From assembly GCA_947254205.1 (NCBI GenBank), contig CAMYCE010000006.1:1-45790 (forward strand): a stretch of 45,790 nt of DNA, read 5' to 3'. This stretch comes from an uncultured Prevotellaceae bacterium (GTDB lineage: Bacteria > Bacteroidota > Bacteroidia > Bacteroidales > Muribaculaceae). The position numbers were made by a program, and so were the translations under genes. The notes below the pieces were generated by a model. That model had not been told where the DNA came from. It ran no database searches and worked only from the letters and a program-made list of their open reading frames with translations. Positions 24,682 to 33,387 of the stretch are shown piece by piece. How positions within the stretch are numbered: position 1 is the first letter of the stretch; the number at the start of each line of letters is the position of its first letter.

Positions 24682-25590
24682 ATGAAAAATGTTTTCTTAG
24701 CATTGGTTCTTAGTATCTCTTTTAGTGGTGTTGCACAAGTTTTTCAGGTCAAGTCGATTGAAAAAATCAACATTCCCGAAAATCCTTGTGCTAAGGTTGC
24801 TGCAATCAGCGAGCAAGGCGATTTTATCTTGCTCACATCAAGTAGCAATCGAGGGCTCACTAAATTTGACCTTGCAACCAATCATGTGAACCAACTAACC
24901 GATGCCATGGGTGCCGGTTATGACGTGAAAATCTCAACCGATGGGCAGAGTGTGGTGTATCGCACATCAACATTCACCGAGAAGCATCTGCGCAAAACTG
25001 CTCTCATGGCTCAAGACCTTGTGACAGGAAAAACCACTCAACTTGTTGCTCCCACCCGCGACTTGCAAGGAGTGGCCATGCAAGGCTCAACTGCCACTAT
25101 CGTGAATCGAGGCAAGCTCACCGCCAAAGCTCTAAGCACTGCCAAGACGCAAGCAACGCTACCAGTGCTCTCGATCAAAAATCGCGAGCTCATGATTACA
25201 CGCAATGGCAAAACCACCGTTTTCAACCCCAATGGTCAGCAATTAAGCTACCTGTGGCCCTCGGTGTCGCCCGATGGAAGCAAAGCACTCTACTATGTGG
25301 CAGGTCAAGGAACCTATGTGTGCAACATCGATGGCAGTGATGTGAAGCGCATTGGTTCATTCAGAGCGCCTGTGTGGTATGACAACAACATTGTGTTGGG
25401 CATGAACGATCAAGATGATGGAGAGTTTATCTATGCTTCGACCATTGTTGCTGCCAATCTTAATGGAGAACAACAAACGCTCACCAATGGCGAAATTGTT
25501 GCCATGTATCCTCATGCATCGGCCACAAGTGGAAAAATTGTGTTTTCTACACCCGCAGGTGAGGCCTATATGATTAACGTTAATAAATGA
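24682..25590 (+). CDS. Exported TolB-like (PD40) beta-propeller protein
   Basis: A 302-residue protein with a short signal peptide (MKNVFLALVLSISFSGVAQV). The rest consists of WD40/PD40-type blades, for example LSYLWPSVSPDGSKALYYVA and VCNIDGSDVKRIGSF, with related units near residues 55 and 90. TolB-like propellers are periplasmic and mostly mediate protein binding. The stop codon overlaps an ATG of the next gene (ATGA at 25587-25590), and the amidase start is 8 bp beyond, so the pair is co-transcribed and probably translationally coupled. A regulatory or partner role for the amidase is an inference from this coupling. Confidence 0.8.
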   Translation: MKNVFLALVLSISFSGVAQVFQVKSIEKINIPENPCAKVAAISEQGDFILLTSSSNRGLTKFDLATNHVNQLTDAMGAGYDVKISTDGQSVVYRTSTFTEKHLRKTALMAQDLVTGKTTQLVAPTRDLQGVAMQGSTATIVNRGKLTAKALSTAKTQATLPVLSIKNRELMITRNGKTTVFNPNGQQLSYLWPSVSPDGSKALYYVAGQGTYVCNIDGSDVKRIGSFRAPVWYDNNIVLGMNDQDDGEFIYASTIVAANLNGEQQTLTNGEIVAMYPHASATSGKIVFSTPAGEAYMINVNK

Positions 25591-25598
25591 TTACAGCT

Positions 25599-28500
25599 AT
25601 GAAAAAGATTTTATTGCTCGGTGCAGCAGCAATCATGGCTGCTGGTGCAATGCAGGCTAAAACTGCCGAAGAGTTGCGCCTATACATCAATCCAGGTCAC
25701 GGCAACTATGGTCCCAACGACCGCCCCATGGCCACTATCCCCTATCCCATGTTGCCCGAAACGGGGCGTCCCGATTCGGCTGGCTTCTATGAGTCGACAA
25801 CCAACCTGTATCGCTCCTTGCCCATGAAAGAAAAACTCATGCAAATGGGAGTGAAGGAAAGCAACATTATGTTTTCGCGTGTGGCCAATGGCCCCTACCC
25901 CTATGTGAGTGGCTCGCCCGAAAACAACAAGTTTGACCGCTCTCTATCGGAAATTTGTGAAGAAGTTGATGCCAACAACATGGACTTCTTTATCTCGGTT
26001 CACTCCAATGCAGGCACCGAGGGAGGCACAACCAACTATCCGCTCATCTTGTATCGTGGCACCGATGGTGATGGTGGCGACTTGGCTACTGGTAGCCGTG
26101 CCATGGCACAAGCCATGTGGGCACCTCATTACATGGACGAGATTGACCCTCAGTCGTTTTATAGCAGAACCAATCAAAACGTGCGTGGCGACATCTCATT
26201 TTATGGCAGTTCGGCAACACGTCATGGCACCAAAGGTGACTACACCGGCTACTTGGGTGTGCTCAAGCATGGTGTGCCAGGTTTTTTGATTGAAGGCTAT
26301 TTCCACACCTATCAACCTGCTCGTCATCGTGCGCTCAATAAAGACTATTGCCGTCAAGATGCCATCAGAATGTCGCGTGGCTTGTGTGATTATTTCAAAC
26401 TCACCCCCGACACCAAGGGCTATATTATGGGCACAGTAAAAGACTTGCATGAAAAAATTGTAAATGAATTGTTCCACTATGCCCCTGCAACCAACGACCA
26501 ATGGCTACCTGTGAACGGTGCCAATGTGAACTTGCTCAAAGATGGCAAAGTTGTGAAAACCTATCATGTTGATAATCTCTACAATGGCGTGTTTGTCTTT
26601 GAAAATCTTGAGCCGGGCAACTACACCATTCAGGCAACTGCAACAGGATATAAACAACAGGGTGACTACACCAAGGTTGCAACCACTACCGAATATCAAG
26701 GATATGTGGCTACAAGCATAGCCCCCTATGTCGTGAAAGCCAATGAAACCACCTATGCCAAGGTGTATCTTGAGTCGTCGACCTATGAACCTCCCAAGGT
26801 GAACTATCAAAACTATCCCGACCCTGTGCAACCCACAGTGGCCGCCTTGCCCGAAGCTATCAACTTTGGTCAAGACAATGGAACCGACTTTGCTTTGGCT
26901 GGCACAATCAAGCGCATGCTTGTGCGTGGCGACTCGACCATCATTCTCACCAACGACAACAAGACTCCACACCTCTATCTCATCAACAACACAACCAAAA
27001 AGTTGATTAAGGAAATGAGCACTACTGGCATCGTCAGCGTTGATGCCGACAATGCTGGCGACTTTAGTCCTCTCAACGACATCGCTTTCACAGCCGATGG
27101 CCAGCTGGTGGGTGTTAATGCCATTCGTTGCCAATTTGGTAACGACCAAGTTGATGCTGGCTACAAGCGTGGCACCATTCGATTCTACAAGTGGCAAGAC
27201 GCCGATGCCGACCCCATAACATGGGTGACATCACAAAGCTCTGCCAACTTCTATCGAGCCGACATGGGCTACGGCCTTGCCGTGAGTGGAGCTTCCAACG
27301 ATTGCAAAGTGATAACTACCGGAACAACCACAGGCTCTTCTCGGGGCACTCGCATGCTCATTCTCTCGGTTGCCGACAACACTGTTGTGAGCACACAATT
27401 TACCGAAAAAACGATTGCCACGGGCAATTTCTCGGACACCAAGAATGGTAAAAACAAGCAATTGCTTGTTTCGCCATTTAGCGACAGCAACTGGGTGATT
27501 GAAGGCGAAGCTTGCCTGCCCACCGAGTTCAAGCCCGCCAATGCGGGCAATATTGATAGCGAAATCACCGGTCAATTCAGCGACAACCAACTGAATGTGG
27601 CTGCCAATGGCATTCAATTCTTTAAATATGCCAAGCACATTCTCATGGTCACCCCCTACATGACCGATGCTAATGTTGCCGGCGTGAAACTCTATGATGT
27701 GACTCAAGGACTTGCACAAGCCACACTTGTGGCCACCACAGGTCTTGACCTTGCAACAGCACAAGGAGTGGCACCACAAGCCCCCGCAGCTCCTGTAACA
27801 TTCATGGCTGCTGGTGCTCAGGTAAATGATGCCGATATAACCTTGTATTTAGCTTTAGACAACAAAATCGTGAAATTTGCATCGAGCGAAGTTGAGCAAC
27901 CCATTGTGAAAGGCATCTATGCCTATGATCTCAACTACACCGAAGACGACAATGCCTACACACTCAACTACAAGGTAACCGACGATGCTCCTCACGCAAC
28001 AATTGTGCTCACTCCACGCGATGGTGGTGAAGCTATCACTATCGATGCAGGAGCTGCTTTAAAGGCAGGAAATCAAGTCACAGTGAACAAGAATAGCTTG
28101 ACTCCCGACATGAAATATGACTGGAAGGTGATAGTGGATAATAAAGCCATTCCCTCTATTCAAAAGTTCTTTAAAACAGCCAATAGCACAGGCCGTGGCA
28201 TTACCATGGACCTGAATCCCGAAAGCAAATTCTTTGGTAACCTCTATGTGGGTGATCCCTACACGGCAGGCAAGAAAGGTCTCTATGTATATAGTCCCGA
28301 CCTCACTTTGCAAAATGCCGAGCCCTATTTCACCAGCGAGTTTGCAAAGGGCAACACAGGTTCTCCCTTCCGTCTAAGTGTTCACCCCAATGGCACTGTG
28401 TTTATCGCCGATTGGAGCGATGCTCACGCCGGATTGTGGGAATTTAACCCCGAATACACTCAAAACTTGACCAACTTCTTTGAAGGAATCAAAGATAAAG

Positions 28501-29342
28501 ATGGACGTTACACTGTGGGGGGCGTTGCCGTGGGTGGTAGCACAACTTCATCGGCTATATTTGGCACAGGCAACGAAACCACCTTGCTTGTCTTTAATGA
28601 GGATTACACGCCGGGCACAAGCAAAGTTTTGTGTCGCTACAACATTGGCGATAAGATGACATGGGGTGAAGCTGCCTCGGCAACCTATCCCAAGGTGTCG
28701 GCCAAGTTGATTAACGGCAATGTCAACATTGTGGCCGATCAAGAAGGCATGTGGCTGTCGCAATTGCGCGGTTCGGGCAACAATGATGCGGGAGTTCCTT
28801 CCTTTATTTATGCCGACTACGATGACAACATTCTCTTTAATTCAGGCACTCCCGATACTCCTGCCAAAACCCATGTGAATGGCAGTTGGGGTAGCGGATT
28901 GGCTGTGAATGCCGAGAAGACCTTGCTTGCTGTGGCCGACGACAAGCCCAACATTGTGGTGTTCGACCTCACTTGGGAGGGTAAAAAACCCGTGCTTGCC
29001 TATAAATACACGATTAAATATCCTGCCGGTCCCGATCGCAACGTCATCAATCAGCTCGTGTTTGACCCCGCTGGCAACCTCTTTGCCGGAAACCGCTATC
29101 AAGACTATGCCTTTGCATTGCCCAAAGAGTCGCAAAAGGTTACCACTCCTGCTGCTTCGAGCTTATATTTGCTTGTTAAAGCTCCCACTGCTGTGAACGA
29201 GGTAACTGCCGAAAAAGAAATCGTGAGTGTGCAATATGTCAACACTTCGGGCATGAGTTCCAATCAACCATTTGAGGGAGTAAATATTGTCATCACAAAA
29301 TATGCCGATGGCACAACCTCCACAACTAAAGTGATTAAATAA
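25599..29342 (+). CDS. Giant exported N-acetylmuramoyl-L-alanine amidase with propeller region and sorting tail
   Basis: From the ATG at 25599 (MKKILLLGAAAIMAAGAMQA, a signal peptide) the protein has 1247 residues; the alternative ATG at 25587 adds four. Residues about 25-275 are an Amidase_3 domain: YINPGHGNYG (first Zn His), a Glu in SAGFYESTTNL, FFISVHSNA (second His) and the catalytic Glu of FLIEGYFHTYQPARH. Such zinc amidases cleave the MurNAc-L-Ala bond of peptidoglycan. Residues about 290-380 form a carboxypeptidase-regulatory-like sandwich (VFVFENLEPGNYTIQATATG). A very long C-terminal part (about 400-1190) has propeller-like repeats, probably a DUF4623-type region. The tail (GVNIVITKYADGTTSTTKVIK-like end, shortened here to GVNIVITKYADG) resembles a Por signal. 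An amidase this large, probably secreted, may act on neighbouring cells or in cell separation; both are inference. Confidence 0.85.
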   Translation: MKKILLLGAAAIMAAGAMQAKTAEELRLYINPGHGNYGPNDRPMATIPYPMLPETGRPDSAGFYESTTNLYRSLPMKEKLMQMGVKESNIMFSRVANGPYPYVSGSPENNKFDRSLSEICEEVDANNMDFFISVHSNAGTEGGTTNYPLILYRGTDGDGGDLATGSRAMAQAMWAPHYMDEIDPQSFYSRTNQNVRGDISFYGSSATRHGTKGDYTGYLGVLKHGVPGFLIEGYFHTYQPARHRALNKDYCRQDAIRMSRGLCDYFKLTPDTKGYIMGTVKDLHEKIVNELFHYAPATNDQWLPVNGANVNLLKDGKVVKTYHVDNLYNGVFVFENLEPGNYTIQATATGYKQQGDYTKVATTTEYQGYVATSIAPYVVKANETTYAKVYLESSTYEPPKVNYQNYPDPVQPTVAALPEAINFGQDNGTDFALAGTIKRMLVRGDSTIILTNDNKTPHLYLINNTTKKLIKEMSTTGIVSVDADNAGDFSPLNDIAFTADGQLVGVNAIRCQFGNDQVDAGYKRGTIRFYKWQDADADPITWVTSQSSANFYRADMGYGLAVSGASNDCKVITTGTTTGSSRGTRMLILSVADNTVVSTQFTEKTIATGNFSDTKNGKNKQLLVSPFSDSNWVIEGEACLPTEFKPANAGNIDSEITGQFSDNQLNVAANGIQFFKYAKHILMVTPYMTDANVAGVKLYDVTQGLAQATLVATTGLDLATAQGVAPQAPAAPVTFMAAGAQVNDADITLYLALDNKIVKFASSEVEQPIVKGIYAYDLNYTEDDNAYTLNYKVTDDAPHATIVLTPRDGGEAITIDAGAALKAGNQVTVNKNSLTPDMKYDWKVIVDNKAIPSIQKFFKTANSTGRGITMDLNPESKFFGNLYVGDPYTAGKKGLYVYSPDLTLQNAEPYFTSEFAKGNTGSPFRLSVHPNGTVFIADWSDAHAGLWEFNPEYTQNLTNFFEGIKDKDGRYTVGGVAVGGSTTSSAIFGTGNETTLLVFNEDYTPGTSKVLCRYNIGDKMTWGEAASATYPKVSAKLINGNVNIVADQEGMWLSQLRGSGNNDAGVPSFIYADYDDNILFNSGTPDTPAKTHVNGSWGSGLAVNAEKTLLAVADDKPNIVVFDLTWEGKKPVLAYKYTIKYPAGPDRNVINQLVFDPAGNLFAGNRYQDYAFALPKESQKVTTPAASSLYLLVKAPTAVNEVTAEKEIVSVQYVNTSGMSSNQPFEGVNIVITKYADGTTSTTKVIK

Positions 29343-29373
29343 CACGCTCATCGCAAGCCACTTTATTCCTTTT

Positions 29374-29417
29374 AAAATCCTGCCCGGCCTTTTGGAAGAG
29401 CCGGGCAGGATTTTTTT
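29374..29417 (+). terminator. Strong intrinsic terminator of the amidase operon
   Basis: AAAATCCTGCCCGGC (29374-29388) pairs perfectly with GCCGGGCAGGATTTT (29400-29414), then T to 29417. It is the most GC-rich terminator stem in the window. Confidence 0.93.
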
Positions 29418-29459
29418 GCACAACAATTCTTAAAAGAAAAGTTCTATTGGAGCATTTTA

Positions 29460-29490
29460 TTGTTGAATTCTAAATAATTAAGTAATTTTG
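29460..29490 (+). promoter_or_regulatory. Promoter of the Crp/Fnr-DUF4924-rfbD-prfC cluster
   Basis: TTG (29460-29462), a 20-nt spacer and TAATTTTG (29483-29490) match the consensus exactly. The ATG is 34 nt further on. Confidence 0.7.
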
Positions 29491-29524
29491 CACATTGTAA
29501 CGCAAGTTTTTTTAAAAAGCACGC

Positions 29525-30226
29525 ATGATAAAAAAGAGCACGCTCGCAAAAATAGTCAGTGAAGATTTAGCTGCCATCTGGACAATCTTGAGTCCAGCCG
29601 AGAAGCACAAAGTTGCTGACCACTTTCACTTTCATCTTTTCAAGAAAAATCAGCTTGTATATGCCGAGAAAGAAAACCCACAATTTTTGTGGTGTCTTCT
29701 CAAAGGTAAAGTCAAGCTATATAAAGACGGCACAGGAGGGCGACAACAAATTTTGCGACTCTACCGCCCTATTCAGTATTTTGGCTATCGGGCCTACTTT
29801 GCCCATGAAAGTTATGTGTCGAGTGCAGCAGCCTTTGAACCCTCGGTGCTGGGATCCATTCCCATGACCATTGTCGAAGAAATCATTAATGACAACCGGC
29901 AGCTTGCATGGTTCTTCATTCATGAACTTTCAAAGCATTTGGGTGGTTCCGACACAAGAATTGTCAATCTCACCCAAAAACACATTAGGGGACGACTTGC
30001 CGAGGCGCTCACCGTGCTCATCGACAACTATGGCTATGAAAACGATGGCGAAACGCTGCGCATCTACATGGCTCGTGAAGACCTCGCCAACTTGTCGAAC
30101 ATGACAACAAGCAATGCCATTAGAACTCTGTCGGCATTTGCACAAGAGCGACTCATCACTGTAGACGGACGTTGCATTAAAATTGTTGACGAACGCGCAC
30201 TACGCACTATTAGTAAATTTGGATAA
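29525..30226 (+). CDS. Crp/Fnr family transcriptional regulator
   Basis: A 233-residue protein with the two-domain Crp/Fnr layout. Residues about 25-125 form the cyclic-nucleotide-binding-like beta roll (FKKNQLVYAEKENPQFLWCL, LKGKVKLYKDGTGGRQQILR). A long dimerisation helix follows. A helix-turn-helix lies at about 185-215 (MAREDLANLSNMTTSNAIRT, then LSAFAQERLI). There is no Cys cluster for an Fnr-type iron-sulfur centre, so any effector is unknown. It is the first gene of a tight four-gene cluster; DUF4924 begins 7 bp after its stop. Confidence 0.9.
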   Translation: MIKKSTLAKIVSEDLAAIWTILSPAEKHKVADHFHFHLFKKNQLVYAEKENPQFLWCLLKGKVKLYKDGTGGRQQILRLYRPIQYFGYRAYFAHESYVSSAAAFEPSVLGSIPMTIVEEIINDNRQLAWFFIHELSKHLGGSDTRIVNLTQKHIRGRLAEALTVLIDNYGYENDGETLRIYMAREDLANLSNMTTSNAIRTLSAFAQERLITVDGRCIKIVDERALRTISKFG

Positions 30227-30233
30227 CAAAATC

Positions 30234-30803
30234 ATGATCATTGCACAAGCCAAACGCAAAGAAAACATAGCCGAATATCTGCTCTACATGTGGCAGGTAG
30301 AAGACATCATAAGAGCCAATCAGCTTGATATTGACAAAATCGATCAAAACATAATTTCTCGTTTTCAACTCAATGAGTCACTTCGACATGAGGTGAAAGA
30401 GTGGTATGAATCGCTCGTGAAAATGATGGAACTTGAGCATGTGAAAGAAAAAGGACATCTACAAATCAACAAAAACACCCTTTTGCGCCTCAACGACTTG
30501 CATCAACAGTTGCTCAAATCGCCCAAATTTCCACAATATGGAGCCCAATTTTATCAAACATTGCCTTTTATTGTTGAATTAAGAGCCAAAACTCCTCAAG
30601 AAGAGCAATGTGGAGAGCTTGAAACGTGCTTTAACGCCCTTTATGGCATTTTGCTTTTGAGACTACAAGGCAAGGAAATCTCGAAACAAACGTCGGCCGC
30701 CATCAATCACATTTCTTACTTTATAGGAATGTTGGCTGCCTATTTCAAACAAGATGAGGAAAAACCGCTTTTTGATGATTGCGACAACTTCACTGAATCA
30801 TAA
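30234..30803 (+). CDS. DUF4924 family protein
   Basis: From the ATG at 30234 (MIIAQAKRKENIAEYLLYMW) the protein has 189 residues, entirely helical by appearance, with no signal peptide. It matches the Bacteroidales family DUF4924, which has no assigned function. The longer frame from 30183 overlaps the regulator gene and lacks family resemblance. It sits between the Crp/Fnr regulator and rfbD; DUF4924, rfbD and prfC adjoin each other in other Bacteroidales as far as I recall, so the cluster is probably conserved. Confidence 0.8.
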   Translation: MIIAQAKRKENIAEYLLYMWQVEDIIRANQLDIDKIDQNIISRFQLNESLRHEVKEWYESLVKMMELEHVKEKGHLQINKNTLLRLNDLHQQLLKSPKFPQYGAQFYQTLPFIVELRAKTPQEEQCGELETCFNALYGILLLRLQGKEISKQTSAAINHISYFIGMLAAYFKQDEEKPLFDDCDNFTES

Positions 30804-30826
30804 TTGATAGTTTTAATACTGAATTT

Positions 30827-31690
30827 ATGACAAAATATATCTTAGTTACCGGTGCAAATGGGCAGTTGGGACACGAGTTGCAAAACGTGCTCAACCAGCG
30901 TGACGACATCACGACCTATTTCACCGATGTCGAAGAACTTGATATTACCGACAAGGAGTCGATTCATGATTTTTTTAAAGATCTGCAAATCGATTATCTC
31001 GTGAATTGTGCAGCCTATACAGCAGTTGACAAGGCCGAAGACGACATTGACTTTTGCCAAAAACTAAATGCCGACTCGGTGAAACTGCTGGCCGAAGCCT
31101 GCAAAGAAAAAGGGGCAAAGATGATTCAAATTTCAACCGATTATGTATTTAACGGAGAGAATGATAAGCCCTATTTAGAAAGCGACCCGCCTGCTCCCTG
31201 CTCGATTTATGGCATCACAAAACTTGAAGGAGAAAAAAACATGCAAGAGTTGTTGCCCGATGCTATCATTGTGCGCACGGCATGGCTATACTCCCCCTAC
31301 GGACACAATTTTGTGAAAACCATGTTGCATTTAGGAAAAACAAGAGAAAGTCTCAACGTGGTTAATGACCAGTGGGGTACCCCCACCTATGCGCTCGACT
31401 TGGCACATGCACTCATCGCGATAATTGATGCTCCCCATTGGGAACCGGGCATCTATCACTATAGCAACGAGGGCACTACTACGTGGTTTGATTTTGCGGT
31501 ATCTGTTCATCGGCATGCAGGCATCACATCGTGTGCAATCACCCCATGCTCCACAGCTCAATATCCCACAGCGGCACACCGCCCTCGTTACAGTGTGTTG
31601 AGCAAAGAAAAAATCAAGAAGACCTACAAAATCTCTATACCCAATTGGGAAGAAAGTCTGAAACATTGTCTTCAAAGAATTGACAAATAA
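30827..31690 (+). CDS. rfbD: dTDP-4-dehydrorhamnose reductase
   Basis: A 287-residue short-chain dehydrogenase-like enzyme catalysing the last step of dTDP-L-rhamnose synthesis (NADPH-dependent reduction). The Rossmann motif TGANGQLG is at about 8-15, VNCAAYTAVDKAE at about 63, ISTDYVFNGENDKPY at about 103, the catalytic YGITK at about 128 and VVRTAWLYSPYGHNFVKTM-like sequence (IIVRTAWLYSPYGHNFVKTM) at about 148. The other rfb genes (A, B, C) are not in this window. It lies 23 bp downstream of DUF4924 and 50 bp upstream of prfC. Confidence 0.93.
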   Translation: MTKYILVTGANGQLGHELQNVLNQRDDITTYFTDVEELDITDKESIHDFFKDLQIDYLVNCAAYTAVDKAEDDIDFCQKLNADSVKLLAEACKEKGAKMIQISTDYVFNGENDKPYLESDPPAPCSIYGITKLEGEKNMQELLPDAIIVRTAWLYSPYGHNFVKTMLHLGKTRESLNVVNDQWGTPTYALDLAHALIAIIDAPHWEPGIYHYSNEGTTTWFDFAVSVHRHAGITSCAITPCSTAQYPTAAHRPRYSVLSKEKIKKTYKISIPNWEESLKHCLQRIDK

Positions 31691-31740
31691 TAAATTACAC
31701 CAATATACACAACTATAATTTTTTAAACAACAATAGCAAC

Positions 31741-33321
31741 GTGGCAACTTTAACCGAAGAAATAAAGAAACGACGCACTTTTGCAATCATATCACACCCC
31801 GATGCGGGTAAAACAACACTCACCGAGAAACTCTTGCTCTTTGGTGGAGCTATTCATGTGGCAGGTGCTGTAAAATCAAATAAAATAAAAAAAACGGCGA
31901 CCAGCGACTGGATGGAAATTGAAAAACAAAGAGGAATTTCGGTAGCAACCTCGGTCATGGGATTTGAATATGACAACTATAAAATCAATATTCTCGACAC
32001 CCCTGGTCACCAAGATTTTGCCGAAGACACCTTTAGAACACTCACAGCCGTTGACAGTGTGGTGATTGTTGTAGACGTTGCCAAGGGTGTTGAGCAACAA
32101 ACTCGCCGTCTCATGGAAGTGTGCCGCATGCGCAACACTCCCGTCATCATCTTTGTCAACAAGCTCGACCGCGAGGGGCAAGACCCATTTGACATTCTTG
32201 ATGAGCTTGAAAATGAATTGAAAATCAGCGTTCGACCTTTGAGCTGGCCCATCAACATGGGTGCTAAATTTAAGGGGGTTTATAACATCTATGACCACAG
32301 TGTGAGCCTCTTTAAGGCCGACAAGCAGCATGTGACCGACCGCGTGGAAATCAACGATATCAACGACCCCAAAATTGATGAAGCTGTGGGAAGCGACGAT
32401 GCTCAAAAATTGCGCGATGATATAGAGCTGATTGATGGTGTTTACCCCAACTTTGAGGTGCAAGACTATCTTGAGGGGCAAGTTGCTCCGGTATTCTTTG
32501 GCTCGGCACTCAACACTTTTGGCGTTAAGGAGTTGCTCGACTGTTTCATTAGAATAGCCCCATCGCCTCAAGACACACAGGCCATGGAACGCACCATTGC
32601 CCCCAATGAGGAAAAATTCTCGGGCTTTGTGTTTAAAATTCAAGCCAACATGGACCCCAATCACCGCAGTTGCATCGCCTTTGTGAAAGTGTGTTCGGGC
32701 GTGTTTCATCGCAATCAATATTACTACCATGTGCGAGCCGACAAGCAATTGCGCTTTGCTGCCCCCACCGCATTCATGGCTCAAAAGAAAGAAATCATTG
32801 ATGAGGTTTATCCCGGTGACGTTGTGGGCTTGCCCGATAATGGAACTTTTAAAATTGGCGACACTTTGACCGAGGGCGAAAAAGTGCACTTTAAAGGGCT
32901 CCCCAGCTTTTCACCCGAAATGTTTAAATATATCGAAAATAGCGATCCCATGAAAACCAAACAGCTCAACAAAGGCATTGAGCAACTCATGGACGAGGGT
33001 GTGGCGCAGTTGTTTATCAATCAATTCAACAATCGCAAAATCATTGGCACCGTTGGGCAACTGCAATTTGAAGTTATACAATATCGCCTGCTGCATGAAT
33101 ATGGCGCCGACTGCCGCTGGGAGCCCATACACCTCTACAAAGCCTGCTGGATTGAAAGCGACGACAAAGAAGCTCTCGACGCCTTTAAACATCGCAAACA
33201 CCAGTTTATGGCAAAAGATAGAGATGGCCGTGATGTGTTTTTGGCCGATTCGGGCTATGTGCTATCGATGGCACAGCAAGACTTCCCCAAAATCAAGTTC
33301 CACTTCACATCTGAATTTTAA
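31741..33321 (+). CDS. prfC: Peptide chain release factor 3 (RF-3)
   Basis: A 526-residue translational GTPase that recycles RF1/RF2 from the ribosome after peptide release. G-domain motifs are intact: SHPDAGKTTLTEKLL (about 19-33), the T of KQRGISVATSV (about 63), DTPGHQDFAEDTFRT (about 82-96) and FVNKLDREGQDPFD (about 137). The RF3-specific LFGGAIHVAGAVK segment follows the P-loop. The ORF begins with GTG (VATLTEEIKKRRTFA); known homologues begin at the same place (M-x-L--EI--RRTFAIISHP), so GTG is accepted as the start. No terminator is obvious in the 66 bp before the next gene. Confidence 0.96.
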   Translation: MATLTEEIKKRRTFAIISHPDAGKTTLTEKLLLFGGAIHVAGAVKSNKIKKTATSDWMEIEKQRGISVATSVMGFEYDNYKINILDTPGHQDFAEDTFRTLTAVDSVVIVVDVAKGVEQQTRRLMEVCRMRNTPVIIFVNKLDREGQDPFDILDELENELKISVRPLSWPINMGAKFKGVYNIYDHSVSLFKADKQHVTDRVEINDINDPKIDEAVGSDDAQKLRDDIELIDGVYPNFEVQDYLEGQVAPVFFGSALNTFGVKELLDCFIRIAPSPQDTQAMERTIAPNEEKFSGFVFKIQANMDPNHRSCIAFVKVCSGVFHRNQYYYHVRADKQLRFAAPTAFMAQKKEIIDEVYPGDVVGLPDNGTFKIGDTLTEGEKVHFKGLPSFSPEMFKYIENSDPMKTKQLNKGIEQLMDEGVAQLFINQFNNRKIIGTVGQLQFEVIQYRLLHEYGADCRWEPIHLYKACWIESDDKEALDAFKHRKHQFMAKDRDGRDVFLADSGYVLSMAQQDFPKIKFHFTSEF

Positions 33322-33333
33322 AAAGAAAAGAAC

Positions 33334-33364
33334 TTGATAAACCATTAAGTTTCGATTATCTTTG
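33334..33364 (+). promoter_or_regulatory. Promoter of the kinase-RapZ and MurU-like operon
   Basis: TTG (33334-33336), a 20-nt spacer and TATCTTTG (33357-33364) match the consensus. The ATG is 23 nt beyond. Confidence 0.7.
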
Positions 33365-33387
33365 CACTACACCAAAAACTGATAGTT

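Noticed and set aside
31876..32889. 337-codon minus-strand open frame
   Set aside because: Antisense shadow of prfC, whose G motifs are all in place.
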